Shown here piece by piece: positions 52,459-64,000 of a stretch of 64,000 bases of DNA. Each line of letters opens with the position of its first letter. Position 1 is the first letter of the stretch. Under the pieces are notes generated by a model, which did not search any database, was not told where the DNA came from, and worked only from the letters and a program-made list of their open reading frames with translations. The stretch comes from Rotaria socialis (Eukaryota; Rotifera; Eurotatoria; Philodinida; Philodinidae): contig CAJNYU010002640.1 in the NCBI GenBank assembly GCA_905331475.1, positions 62,001 through 126,000 of the forward strand, in the 5' to 3' direction. The position numbers and the translations under genes are program-made.

Positions 52459-55400
52459 ATGGATAACCATCCGAAACGATCACGACATCCTAAATTTCCT
52501 AAATCAAGTCGAAAATCTCATCCTATTTCTCTTCGTCCAATTATATCGGGTGAAATATCTTCTCAATTTCAACATTCAGAAACTGGAAATATACGTCGAG
52601 CCAGCAGTGCCAATTCCGATCGATTAAATGACATCATTGATGATATAACATCTGAAGGTGATGATTCACGAACTGGATCATTATCAAAAGCTGCAACAAA
52701 ATCAACATCTAAGTTAGTTGAACCGTCTTCACCCACGATGAATGAGAATCGCGAATCACTTTTCACATTACCTTCTGCATCAAATTCTTATCGAGGTCAA
52801 GCATCGTCAACACAAAAATCAGATCGAAGAAAAAAAAGCACAGGAAAAGATAGAAAATCAAATCAATATACAGACCGAAAAGGTTTTTCCCCAACACGTA
52901 CAAGTAATAATGATGATAGACCCGACCCAATAAGTCGACGAAGATCAATGGGAGAATTACGTCGACATCAATTAACTGAATGCATGGAGTATTATCGACA
53001 TTGTCTTGAATCAGCTCAAAATTCAAATCCAATTAGTATAAATGATGATCCCACCAATAATGAAAAACGAAAACAATATGCAAGAGCGCTGTGGTAAGAT
53101 ATGATTTCCTTAGTTTCCGTACAAGTTTTCTGTTCTAACTAACAAAATGAATCTAGCTGCTGAAGACTCATAATTGTACTAGGCACAAAAAAAAGTATTG
53201 TGAGACTGCGTGTGATTGAATTAAATATTCGACATCACAGGAAGAAAAATCTGATTCTTACGAGTACGAGTCTGTCCAATCATATAATAATATTCAATAA
53301 ATGATTAGTTCACTTTTTGAAATAAGAAACAAACTCTATCTAATCTTGAGAGTAATCAAATATTATCTACCATGTAGGTACGAACTAAAAAGATTTTTTA
53401 ATGGAAACAATACATCAGACGAAAATGGTATTGAATTGGAAAAACGATCGATTGAACATCAACGAAAACGGTATCTCGATGAATTTTATTCTGAATTTAC
53501 TAGTTGTGACTTTGAAAAATCCCATCATTTTCATGATCATTCACCTATTCAACGGCGAAATTTAAATGAATATCATTTAAGTCATTGTCATGGAGTTGAT
53601 AAAGATATGGAGCTCTTATTTGTGAAATGGGATCAAATATTATCTTTATTTCCTTCTTTTGCTGCACTCGAACAATATGATAAACGTTTTGATTCACGTA
53701 CAAAAGAAGGAGGAATGTTTTATGAAAAATTAACCGTTTATCAAGCTTGGTTTAATTTAAATTCCGAAATAAATCGTTTGATTCTTGTTCTTGGTCGCAT
53801 CATGGCATGTACACAATGTCAAATGTGGCCTATTGTATCTTGTTCGTCGGCGCCAAAGCTTAATGATAATGCAACAGTAAATGCATCTCGTCCACCAACA
53901 CCTTCATCCACATCTAGTGGTGAACAAAAAGATGTTTTTGGTGCATCTCCATCGAATTCAACGTTTTTCTTAACTAACCAAACACCATTAAAACAGCAAT
54001 GTTCAAATCTATCCAATTCTTCACGCATATCTGCATCATCATCGTTTTCGACAACACCTGACGCAACGACTAGACGACATCATACAATAGCTTCAGTACC
54101 TAGTATGGATAACATTTATCAATTGTTAACATCAACATCGCCATTAACAGAATATTATTACAGGTAAGGATTGATTTAGAATACAGATTTTGTCTATGTG
54201 TTCGTATTGAGATGGTAGAAAAGTAATGAAATGATATCAAGTCGTTCTGGTATTAGAGTTCGAATAATTTCTATCGCATTTACAGGTTATATTAGAAGAG
54301 ATATTCTTCTACCTACGGACTATCTATCAGAATTCAGTAGTCAGAACCATTAAGCATTGTTCGAACTTTGAAATATTAATTTTGATTAGATCTTAATGAT
54401 TGACTGTTTGAATTAATAGAAATTCAGATATAGAGTAGATTTATAAGGTTATTCAATTCTTTTTTGTTTGAGACAAGTGAAGCAGTCGAAATCTTCAAGC
54501 TGTTGACAGGGTAAATTCTTGACAACAATTATTTGCGTTAAGAGAATTGCGAAATTACTTAATAAAAAAATAAAATCAACGATTCAGGTAGGGATACAAC
54601 GATGAGACGAATAGTAAAGCCGATAAGAATATCTATGATGAGAATCGGTGGATTCAAAATGTTCCGTTTGTCTTTGATAGAAAAGCATTTGAACAATAAT
54701 AAAAACTCGATTATCACTGTAGATTTCTGACTCATTTACTGAGTTCAACAATTGTAACGAAGACGCTTGAAAGTATGTTCCTAGGTGTGAGACCGAATCT
54801 TTAGCATTTACCTTTGTTTTTGGGTCAAGACCATGCTTTATGTCCAAAGAAAATCTCAAATATATTGTAGAATTGTTGCACGTCTAGACAAATGTTAGTT
54901 GATTCATTTGAAAGGTGTCTAAAGAAATTCTTCAATGCCTGCCCGATTGATGTTGTCTATGAAACAATATACACATAGATTTTTAGATATATTGATGATC
55001 AATTAACACATGCTCGACTTGAATTAATAGCAAGTATATTTCGTTCAAAACATGGCCCATTATTACAACGATTACGTTATATATTTCGAAAAGAACAAAC
55101 AACCAGCGGAAATCCGGTATCAACAACGTTTGATGCCATATTTAAAAATCATCCATTACTGCCAGCTAATAGTGTTCCGAACGATTATTTAATTGATGTT
55201 GGACCTGATAAATTGATTGATGAATTTTTAATTCTAAACAAACAAATACAAGAACTAAAAAATCCAAATCTTAGTAAATAATTTTTATCTGTTTATCCAT
55301 AAATGCATATAATTTGTTTTTATTAATATTTTCATTAGCAAATAAAAAGAAACAACAGGGTAGAGCAACAAGTTCTGACCTCTCAATAAATATTCTTAAT

Positions 55401-58400
55401 CGTTTTGATCTAAATCCAACATTAACATCAAGTACATTCCCACCGGCATCAGCACCAACATTAGTTTTAAAAATTTCCTGTCAAGATCGAAGTGTAATTA
55501 AGCGTCAATCTTATTTTCTTGATTATCTCGATCCAACATCATTTCCACATTTACCTGGCTCAACCTTATTTCCTGATCCATGTACATTTCTAGATAATTT
55601 ACCATTCAATTCGTTGTCACAATTACCAAACGAAGAAAATGTGTTAATTGCAAAAATGTTAACTATATGCTATCGTCTTTATGATAAACATGTTTGGACT
55701 GAGAGTGGAAAATTTTCTGATATGTTTGAATTATTCCATTTACCATCACTTTATCCGCAGTATGTTTTTCTTGTTCAAATTCCATTAGATATAATGCTTG
55801 CTTGGCAAAAATATCATCAAGATAGAAAAATGGAACAGACATCAACAACAGGTATAATGATTGAAAACTTCGAGAAATTTAAATCAATAATAGAATTATT
55901 ATTTTCAGTTGTATTTTTATTTTATGCAACAAAGATCTTATTATTAGGGAGATTATTTTTTAAAACCTTAGATGACTTTCTCGAATCCGAAATTCGTTTA
56001 TTGTTTTAAGACGTGGTACATAACCAAAGAATTGAGGTTTTCTACGTAAAGTTGGAGACTAAAGTAAGAAAATGAGAGATACAATCATGATTCCTTTGTA
56101 GAACAGTCGAATTTGTTTAAAATTGAACTATGCTTAAGATCGTAATCAATACTGTCCATGTATTTGACACGATTGGTCTCAGTAATAACGGTGAAATAAC
56201 GATCGACGAACAGTTAATTGTCATAAATGTCGAAACACTATAGTGTAATAACCAATAGACCGACACTTTCGCTTTTTCAAATAGTGAATACCAGAAGTGC
56301 AGTGCAAATTATGCTGAGAATTTTGTTTTGATTTGTAGGATGAGTTCTTTTCTATAACTCTTGTTGAATCATTTACTCTTTTGTGCAAAGAAAGTTTTTT
56401 TTAATTTTAGTAGGTGCTCTACTTCTATTAATTGATGAATGTAAAATATTAATTCATAGCGCAACATTAATTCGTCATTATGTTAAAATAATGATTAGTG
56501 ACATTTTCGGTAAGTTTTCTATTTATATTATAATAGAAGAAAAAAATAGTAAACTCCTACTTTTCTAGAAACATCTGAATTAAAATTAGTTGAAGATGAA
56601 CTAACACAATTCGATAAAAATATAACTGACACATTCTATGAAATTATTGGTTATATTGAGCGTTATATTGAACTTTCTTTACGTTCCAATTTATTTCATA
56701 ATTGTATTATTTTACTAAAAGAACAATGGAAATCATTGAAAAGTTACGCTACTATGATGAACATTGAAGAAGATTTTGGTGATAAATTTCTACACATGTA
56801 TTCAAGTGTAATCAAACATTTTCATGATTATATCGATGTATTTCATTCGACAACGACAACAACAATAACAACAGATGCAACTAAAGTTGAACATATTAGA
56901 AAGAAAATGCATAGGAAATTTCAAAAAAAATTAACAATTGATATTCTACGTGAAGCTAAAGCTATTTATGATGATTGCTCATTAGCCATTAATATTTATT
57001 TACAAAAGCCTGTGTGCCGAAGATTTTTGCTTATTCTTAAAACAGCTCGATTTGAAAGAATTAAATTAGGTAAGAAGATTTAAAAACACGTTTTTTTACA
57101 AACTAACATAAGTTAACATATGTTTTAAAAGTAGTTTTCATTCTCCACATGACATGGCATTGCCACTTTTTTCACATGCTTTTTTAAGTAATGGCATACT
57201 TCAATATTATTAAAAAAAAGACTAATTATGCATGGATAGACGCAAATACGGATGTGAGTGTGCGTCTTCTCTTTACTCACACTTAGTGGGTGTTTATCAT
57301 GAGTGCTGCATTCGCATTACTAAAGTTTGCATGTCTCTGGTAACGATGCATTAGAAATATAAAAGATTATATAGCGCGTCTCTGTTATCTCAGCATGACG
57401 TGTTCATCTAATGGAGAACGTTGTGCTTGTTGTTTCCTTCATTTCTAATCTATAACGTAGACGAGAAATTTTTCGTAAGTTCCGGCTGTCTAAATGAATG
57501 TCAATATGTGATATGAGACAAAGCAAAAAAGAATAGGTTAGACACATTTGATACTGAATAGATAAACTTTTTACATGATCAAAGATTAGCAATACAACAG
57601 ATTTATGAAGGATCTTGCATTCGTTAAGTTCAAATCTGAAATTTCATGAATAATAAAACTTTTTATTCGATTGATATTATGCAAGAGACAACGTTATTTT
57701 GAGTTTTGATATACGGAAAGATAAATCTTCGATTTTTTACAAATTTTTAAGACGAGAAAATAAAAATAATCGTTAAGCCAGTACTCATAAATAGATGTTG
57801 ACTTTTGCACAATAGCCTTCATTTATTTAGTTGTGAACTTCAATTGAATTTACTTTGACATTTTTCTATACAACTGTTAGTTTTGTATGATTGAATTTTG
57901 TCAAGTATTAATAATACGCTTCCAGCAGCTCGTATTGAAAAATAGAATGATGGTACTTGTAGAAGTAGTAAACAACATACTTGTGTTTTCTTCAAAAAGA
58001 GCTTGCTTCATTGACTCATACAGTTGGAGCAAGCAGTGCAATCGACACAACTGACTAAATTTTATCAAATGAGATATTTAGGTGTTTGATAAAAATCCTG
58101 TTCGGTCTTATCTTTAGAGAAATTATGAAAGAAGAAAAGGAGAGAGAGAGTTGTTCGATTTTCTATTCAATATTAGCATATATTGAAAAAGACATTCACT
58201 AAAATATAATAACTACTTTTCGACCGAAGAAATTGCTCATGATGGTTAAAAATACATCAACGCAACAGAAACGCTGAGTACTAATCTACCAAGAGACCAA
58301 TAGTACAGTATTAGTTCATATACTCTCTACGTGAATACTTTCTCAACTGCGCATATGTATCAATACCAAGCACCGGTTTCGTTTTAATTCGAGTAGAATT

Positions 58401-60351
58401 TCTTTTTTAGGTTTTGGTAACTTAAAATCGTATGTTTTTTGAAAAACTGAATAGATAATATTGTTTCAAAGAATCTAATGAAATTATGACAATAAAATAG
58501 TGCCATTGGTCTACAGATAATATTGATGAATACACGAGGAGCGGGTATGACTGTATAAACGTCACTGATGTTATCTTAGTGTCTGTTTGTTTCTTTTTCC
58601 AGCTTCCCTCTCTTTTTCTCTTGTTAGTTTTTGCGCCTAATATTGTTATTTCATTGTTCTTCTCTTTTCCCCTCAAGCTTCTTCGTATATCTATCTTCAC
58701 TGAGATATACCTATACTCATTCTTTCAATACCTTTCGCTCATCATTCGAGCGTATCTTCTCTGACTACTATTCTTCTTCTCTATCAAAAAGAATCATCTT
58801 TTTGATTAATTACATATTACATTTTTTTCTTTCAACTTGATTGTTCATTACAATCAATCTAATTCGATTGACTCTTACAATCGTTCGAACTCGTGTCAAC
58901 TACTTGCTTGTGGAGTTCTTCTTATTCACAATTATTTCTGTTCATTGAATAAACAATTGAATCTTCATCCAATATTCAATACTATTTAATTTTTATTGCT
59001 GTCATTCTGCCATAACCAATACTGTGGCACCTGACATTTTTATTAGTTGCGTCTCTGCTCCTCATCAAGGCGTTACAGCGAGGGGCAATGTCAGTGATAA
59101 TTGCCTCAAATGCCTATAGACTGAGGTATGTTCAGATTTCCGAAAAAAGAAATTACAGAAATTTCCGAAGCTTCCATCAACTCGATTACTACATAGCAAA
59201 GCAAATGAAAATTTTTTGAAAATATTTGAAAGTTTAGAAATTTCAGAATCTTCTGTAATTTCGGAAATTTCGCTTGGTACAGAATTTTGGAAATTTCAGA
59301 AATTTCGGAAATTGTATAATTTTGGGAAATACCAAACAATTTAGAACACAAGTACTTGAAATTTCCAAAACTTCCGAAATTTCCTTTTTTGGAAGTCTGA
59401 ACACTGCTGTATAGACTAGAAACTGTTAATTATATACCGAAAAGTGTTCACGTCAAGACTACTAGCTATACAAACAAATTCGTAATTGTCAGTGTACTAC
59501 GTACAAATATCTAAACATTTTCAGCAAAATACATTTCTTGTTCATCGTAAGATTAGTGCAAAAATATCTCTTCCATCATTACTTTAACTCGACGATGTCA
59601 AAATTTAATTTTACTTATAGATCCTCATTCTCACCATCAGCATCATCGTCAAACCACTAAACATGACAAAGAAACATTACCGACGTCACAATGTCTTCTA
59701 TTTGCTCCGGCTGAATATTTTGAAGATAATGCAACAAAACTTCAATTAATTCGTACATTATCATCATCTTTTCATATAAATACGAATAATCATATAGCTA
59801 GTGAACCAAGTGATGAACAATCATCACAAATACTAACTCAGCAACAATCACCAACATCATCGCAACAGCCATCGAATTCGATAGGTACTATATCTCCTCC
59901 ATTAGTCTATGTGCTTTGTGTTCCAATATCCAATGAGCTTGAGTCCGAATGGCGTGGAGTAACGCATACAATATCAACAAATAAAAATTTACCATCAATT
60001 TTACCATTAAATACCAATTGGAAAACAACAACAATATTTCTCTTGACACAACAAACAAATAATATGGAGAAATTTGAAGAATCCTTTAGAGAACGTTTGT
60101 CAAAAACCAATGTTCAACAAAATGATCTATATAATTTTAATACAAAAACAGGACAAAACTTACAAAAACGTTCATGTTTTGAAAAAGTTGATCGTTCGAT
60201 GAGTGATTTAGCACATGCAATATTAAGTTTAAGCAATTCTGTTGCCAGTAATGTTGAACAGTTTGAAAATATTATTGAAGCAATTGATAATCAAAATTTG
60301 TCCGGAGGTGATATTGAACAATCGAAAAAGATTGATACACGAAATTATGTT
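52459..60351 (+). CDS. MAP3K4: MAP3K4 (MEKK4/MTK1) N-terminal regulatory region, 3' incomplete
   Basis: MAP3K4 is a stress-activated MAPKKK feeding p38/JNK pathways. Seven exons seen: 52459-53093, 53378-54163, 54987-55273, 55339-55851, 56411-56509, 56569-57069, 59621-60351; all phases match, 1,184 residues so far. A Ser/Arg-rich N-terminus is followed by helical regions resembling the long MEKK4 regulatory part: ALWYELKRFF, LLFVKWDQILSLFPSFAALE, LLKEQWKSLKSYATMMNIEE, VCRRFLLILKTARFERIKL, CLLFAPAEYFEDNATKLQLI, RSMSDLAHAILSLSNSVASN. The exon ends in a good GTAAGT donor at 60352, so the gene continues, but no kinase domain exon was found before 64000. Intron 6 (57070-59620) holds an hAT-like MITE. 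An (AT)n run abuts the ATG. The assignment rests on partial pattern matches to MEKK4; the missing kinase keeps it provisional. Confidence 0.7.
59123..59409. mobile_element. hAT-like MITE in MAP3K4 intron 6
   Basis: A 287 bp element with terminal inverted repeats of about 30 bp (left GAGGTATGTTCAGATTTCCG; right, reversed, CAGCAGTGTTCAGACTTCC). It is flanked by an exact 8-bp direct repeat TATAGACT (59115-59122 and 59410-59417), the target-site length of hAT transposons. The interior is a degenerate series of GAAATTTC-type words. No coding capacity. Confidence 0.75.
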
Positions 60352-61307
60352 GTAAGTTCTTTTGAAAAATATTATGATAAACTTGAATAGAACTTATTGT
60401 CTCTGATTATGTTATAATCGAAAGATAAAGGAAAAGTTTGTATTTACGAGTTTAACTACTTAGAACTGCGCTTTTATTGAATTGAAAGCAACTGACATGT
60501 ATAACATTGTTATGAATCCTCTGTTAAAAATGTTGACATAATATTTATGCATAAAACTGCCTGTCATCTGAAGAGTGATGATTTCAGCTTATATTTAGCT
60601 GTGTACGATTGTACTCTATCTCTATGTATCAAACAAACACCAATGTGTTATTAAAAATCTTTGGAGAGAAAGTTTCTCCTAAGTGTTTTGTGGAAAGTTA
60701 TGACACTTTCAGTAAAAAGTTGAACGAAAAACTGGTACCTAAAAACAAATTATACGACGATATTTCATACATAGATCAGCTCCTTCTAGTTAAGAATGGC
60801 TCTGCTTACAAGTAAAATCTAGGTAAAATCTCAAGTCAAAATATTCTCGTTCGATTCTTTCACATATGTCATGTTATAATGCTACGGGGTCTGAAAACTA
60901 CTCTAATTTTGTATGGAAATCGCAGGAGATTTTATCCTTTTTGCCCGTTTCTTTTGTAGTACGTTGGAATTTATAGAAGTGACAGATTTCGAGCCCAGAT
61001 ATAGTTATTAAGTTGGTGAGATAATTTTGAAAGTTGTCGAATTGCTATCGTCTATTGAAAAATTTTCGAATGATATCCTGACTAATACAACAAGGGGAAA
61101 TACTTAAATAACGAAGTCGTTTGAAAAGAATAATTGAAACATTCTTCTTTTGGTTAAATAGCTTCGTCGTAAATTTCCATTCATCAATTGGTGCATCTAT
61201 TTAAATATAGTTCCGTATACTGAAAGTAGGGTAATGCGCTGGATAAGAATTCTGAATTTTTTGCTAGGAAAACTCGAAAATTTTTCAAGATTGGAGGGCG
61301 TCGCGCG

Positions 61308-61308
<1 letters not shown>

Positions 61309-61385
<77 letters not shown>

Positions 61386-61429
61386 NAATTTGATCCCGGG
61401 CGGCCGCCCCCCCCCCCCCCCCCCCCCCC
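61309..61429. other. G-run / N / C-run: probable assembly or sequencing scar
   Basis: About 75 G residues, one N (61386), the GC-rich word TTTGATCCCGGGCGGCCGCC, then about 23 C residues. CCCGGG followed by GCGGCCGC resembles a SmaI-NotI linker. This is far from the local base composition and is unlikely to be native sequence. Confidence 0.75.
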
Positions 61430-61783
61430 ACTTGGAATACCCGTGTCAGGGATTTCTAGTAACCAACGATCAGGCTTGTTCAATCGAAGCCATTGGGTTT
61501 TTGCTCAATTCAAGATTTGGTATAGAAATAAGACTCCGATAAATTCTGACAGAAGCCGTTTTGAAAAAATATCTAACCCCGAGTTTTCATGAATGATTCA
61601 CAGAGTTCTGAAACTATGCATTTCGACCAAGAGCAATCTCGAAAGGGCTGTATCTAAATAATGGTTCGCCCCAGTGGATTGAGATTTATGAAAGACATAC
61701 GTCTCGATAAGTTCAGTTTTGAATGAAATTGTCAATTCAAATCGTTCAGACCTTAACTTTTTATAATTCATCAAATAATGAAA

Positions 61784-62561
61784 ACTAGATGGTATTCAAG
61801 TTTCAATCGAATACGAAATGCGATGCGAAGCAGGAATTTAGATCCACGAAAAATCTTCAATTCAGAAAAATCTTGAATATTTTTTATGTCGACATGATGA
61901 AATTCATCACTGAGAAAACTCCATTCTTACTTAGCGATACATTCTTAAGAATTGGTTTCGATTGATCGATTAATTATCTCCATGATTCATTATCTAAGAT
62001 CAGCTGTAAATGAATAGACTATAGTGGCTAACATATGTTAATGACGTCACTTTAATTATCTCTTGATAAACTCCTTTCATTTTCGTCATTTTGGAACCAC
62101 ATTTCTGAGTGAACGGAACTTCAGATTAAAGATTCGAAAACAGATGTAAACGGTTCGATCTTGATACTTCGATTTCACGTTTCAACGAGTTTTCTACGAT
62201 TTTCGATTCTCGAGATCATCGCATGACAAAATGACGACTTGTGATGCGTACGTCAAGTAAGTAAAAAATAATAAAAACTAGATGGTATTCAAGTTTTACT
62301 CGAATACAAAATGCGATGCGAAGCAGGAATCTCGATCCAGGAAAAATCTTCAANGAACGTTGAAAACAACAAATTCCTTTCATTTTTGTCATTTTGGAAC
62401 CACATTTGTGAATGAACGAAACTTCAGATTGATGATCCGTAAAAAGATGTACGAAGTTTGATCTCAATACTTCCATCTCACGTTTTAACGAGATTTCTAT
62501 GATTTTCTGTTCTTGAGATCTTCGCGACACAAAATGGCGAAAAAGATGCGTACGTCAAGTT
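61784..62561. repeat. Imperfect tandem duplication with collapsed second copy
   Basis: Copy 1 (61784-62258) and copy 2 (62275-62561) share an opening block (ACTAGATGGTATTCAAGTTT ... GCGATGCGAAGCAGGAAT) and a closing block (TCATTTTGGAACCACATTT ... GATGCGTACGTCAAGT). Copy 2 lacks about 190 bp of the interior, and the missing stretch coincides with the N at 62354. An inverted fragment of the GCGATGCGAAGCAG word lies at about 62590-62610. Confidence 0.75.
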
Positions 62562-63111
62562 AAAAGGAAAAAAAACTCGCGACGGACTACATAAATGCTT
62601 CTGCTTCGCATCGCATTAAAAATCTACTTGTCAAGTAATTTCGACAATTTATAACTCGGGACAAGGATAATATAGATAGTTATCTGAAGGTTTCCTACAG
62701 CTAGGATTACTGGAGATGAATATTCTGTAACATTTTTAGTTCAGTACGCATACTATTCTCCTTTCCTGTTCGCAGAGTGCCGTTAATGATGTTTTATTTT
62801 TTGTGAACATCGTGGTTTTCAGAGGATGCTTTCTGTGAAGAAATATGCGTAGTGTGAGGACTAAGTTTGAAAAGTTGAAATAAAAATGTAACATTTACAA
62901 TTTTATCAGTAAAATTAGCCTGGATTACATGAAAAGGATCCGAAAAAGAGGACATCTCTGGAATGTATTCAACTGGAAACACGTATTTGTGACTCATCAG
63001 CAGTTTTCAATTGTTAACTCCCTCGACTGAAGTAGACTCGGTCTGAGTCATCAACATTACAAGTACTTACTGCTATGAATTCAAAAACTCAAATGTGTTT
63101 TTTTCTAGGTC

Positions 63112-63354
63112 TCATCCCAGGTCGAGCAATCCAACAGTGGGAACCAATCGGAACCCATCCGATCCGACTCGCATCCAATAGGATCTTATCGGATTTTGTC
63201 GGACACTACAGAACTATCATCGAAAGTTCAATGGGTTCCGACCAGTGTTTCTAACGTCAATTCCTCGACCCGAAATCCTATAAGATTCTGTCGGATGGTA
63301 GGATACTATCAAGTTCCTATCGGGCTCGGCGTGGAATTTCTCGACCTGGGATCA
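63112..63354. mobile_element. MITE-like element with 20-bp inverted termini
   Basis: The left end TCATCCCAGGTCGAGCAATC matches the reversed right end TGATCCCAGGTCGAGAAATT over about 21 bp. The 243 bp interior is GC-richer and repeats TCGGA/ATCCGA words. No target duplication is evident and no ORF. Confidence 0.6.
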
Positions 63355-63433
63355 AATTAGATTGTTTGAGGTTAGAAATTCACCCAATAGAATATTTTTT
63401 CCATAGAACTTCTGACTCGCTGCGCTTGACGAT

Positions 63434-63519
63434 ACTAGGGGTATAACCGTTTTCAGATCTACGCTCAGATAAAACAGTTCTTTTGATCGGAACTAAAACT
63501 GAAATATCATACCCCTAGT
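63434..63519. repeat. Short inverted-repeat element, ACTAGGGGTAT arms
   Basis: 11-bp perfect inverted ends (ACTAGGGGTAT ... ATACCCCTAGT) enclose 64 bp; CGATA occurs at both borders, offset by one base. Probably a tiny MITE remnant. Confidence 0.45.
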
Positions 63520-63631
63520 CGATACTATGACTTGTAAAAAATAGAATAAATAGAAGTATGAAAATGAGGGCACATGGACTTTTGAAAAGAGATGATAGTA
63601 ATCTATTACCAAACTAGATTTCAACTTGTAA

Positions 63632-63682
63632 CCGACTAGTCGTGAGTGGCACCCCGTAGGCGTGCCGACGAATGACTAGTCA
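63632..63682. repeat. Nested palindrome (stem-loop)
   Basis: The outer arms are GACTAGTC and its repeat; the core GGCACCCCGTAGGCGTGCC folds with one mismatch. No poly-T tail or coding context; likely a repeat end, not a terminator. Confidence 0.4.
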
Positions 63683-64000
63683 CTAATCTGAAAATTTCAA
63701 TGAAATTATTTATCAGGCTATGGAGATTTATAAGAGAATATGCACTGTCTGAATCTAACTGGCAGAAACAGTGGTCGACAATGGCGAAAACGTTTAATTT
63801 GTTTCAAATCAACCCTGATAACAACTTTTCTGTCAGCATAAAACAGCAGAAGCATATATTTTACAGAAAATCTCACTTATTGAATTTAGGCTCTCTTGGT
63901 CATAGCTAGATTTGAATAAAATAAAATGAGTGTTTGGGTATGTGTTTTGATGGAGGAACAACTAGCGTATCCATATGGATTCATGATTGCTCAGATTAAC

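Larger units (their letters stand above)
60352..64000. other. Repeat-rich region downstream of the last seen MAP3K4 exon
   Basis: Either a long MAP3K4 intron or assembly-damaged intergenic DNA. It contains the G/C homopolymer scar, a duplicated block, and three small inverted-repeat elements, listed separately. A 68-codon ORF at 60609-60815 has no recognised features and was not called. Confidence 0.5.

Noticed and set aside
60609-60815. 68-codon ORF after the last MAP3K4 exon
   Set aside because: It does not resemble the MAP3K4 region expected next and has no splice signals in phase.
61184-61542. Poly-Gly and poly-Pro ORFs
   Set aside because: Created by the G and C homopolymer scar.

Overview
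The window looks like AT-rich animal nuclear DNA. Genes are split by many short GT-AG introns (mostly 52-80 bp, with occasional ones of 0.5-7.5 kb), coding exons end in clean phase-matched splice sites, and nearly every recognisable product is a metazoan orthologue. The compact introns, low GC, AG acceptor-like sites just upstream of several start codons, and a plant-style PPR gene fit a bdelloid rotifer best. That assignment is inference; no marker gene in the window proves it.

Layout, left to right. 33-9115 (minus): an MITD1 orthologue running off the left edge. Its third intron (about 7.5 kb) contains, on the same strand, a complete 2,307-residue single-pass membrane protein built of eight SUEL-lectin/CUB pairs plus one fibronectin type II-like module (265-7367). 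11020-11891 (plus): NDUFS7 of mitochondrial complex I. 12170-13116: two small hypothetical ORFs. 13117-17363: long non-coding stretch. 17364-19828 (plus): a two-box HMGB/DSP1-like protein with polyglutamine tracts. 21119-23261 (plus): a membrane-anchored alpha/beta-hydrolase-fold protein with a degenerate catalytic triad. 26425-28297 (minus): Neuralized-type E3 ligase. 29801-37020 (plus): ARHGAP39/Vilse. 38252-38707 (plus): proteasome assembly chaperone 4. 41554-43126 (minus): G-protein alpha-o, head to head with 43583-48029 (plus), a KIAA0930 orthologue. The latter is followed closely on the same strand by a PPR protein (48325-50114), a PRMT6-like arginine methyltransferase (50225-52282) and the regulatory half of MAP3K4 (52459-60351, continuing). 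60352-64000 is repeat-rich, holds an assembly scar, and shows no MAP3K4 kinase domain.

Mobile and repeat content is non-autonomous: a 1.6 kb foldback element in a KIAA0930 intron, hAT-like MITEs at 20234-20545 and 59123-59409, further inverted-repeat elements at the right end, and a partly collapsed tandem duplication at 61784-62561. No transposase, tRNA, rRNA or CRISPR array was recognised.

Functionally the genes are a mix of housekeeping (NDUFS7, PSMG4, MITD1) and signalling/chromatin genes (GNAO1, ARHGAP39, NEURL, MAP3K4, PRMT, HMGB). The KIAA0930-PPR-PRMT-MAP3K4 series, with gaps of 295, 110 and 176 bp, could be a trans-spliced operon. The most unusual items are the same-strand nested lectin/CUB gene, the PPR gene and the foldback element.
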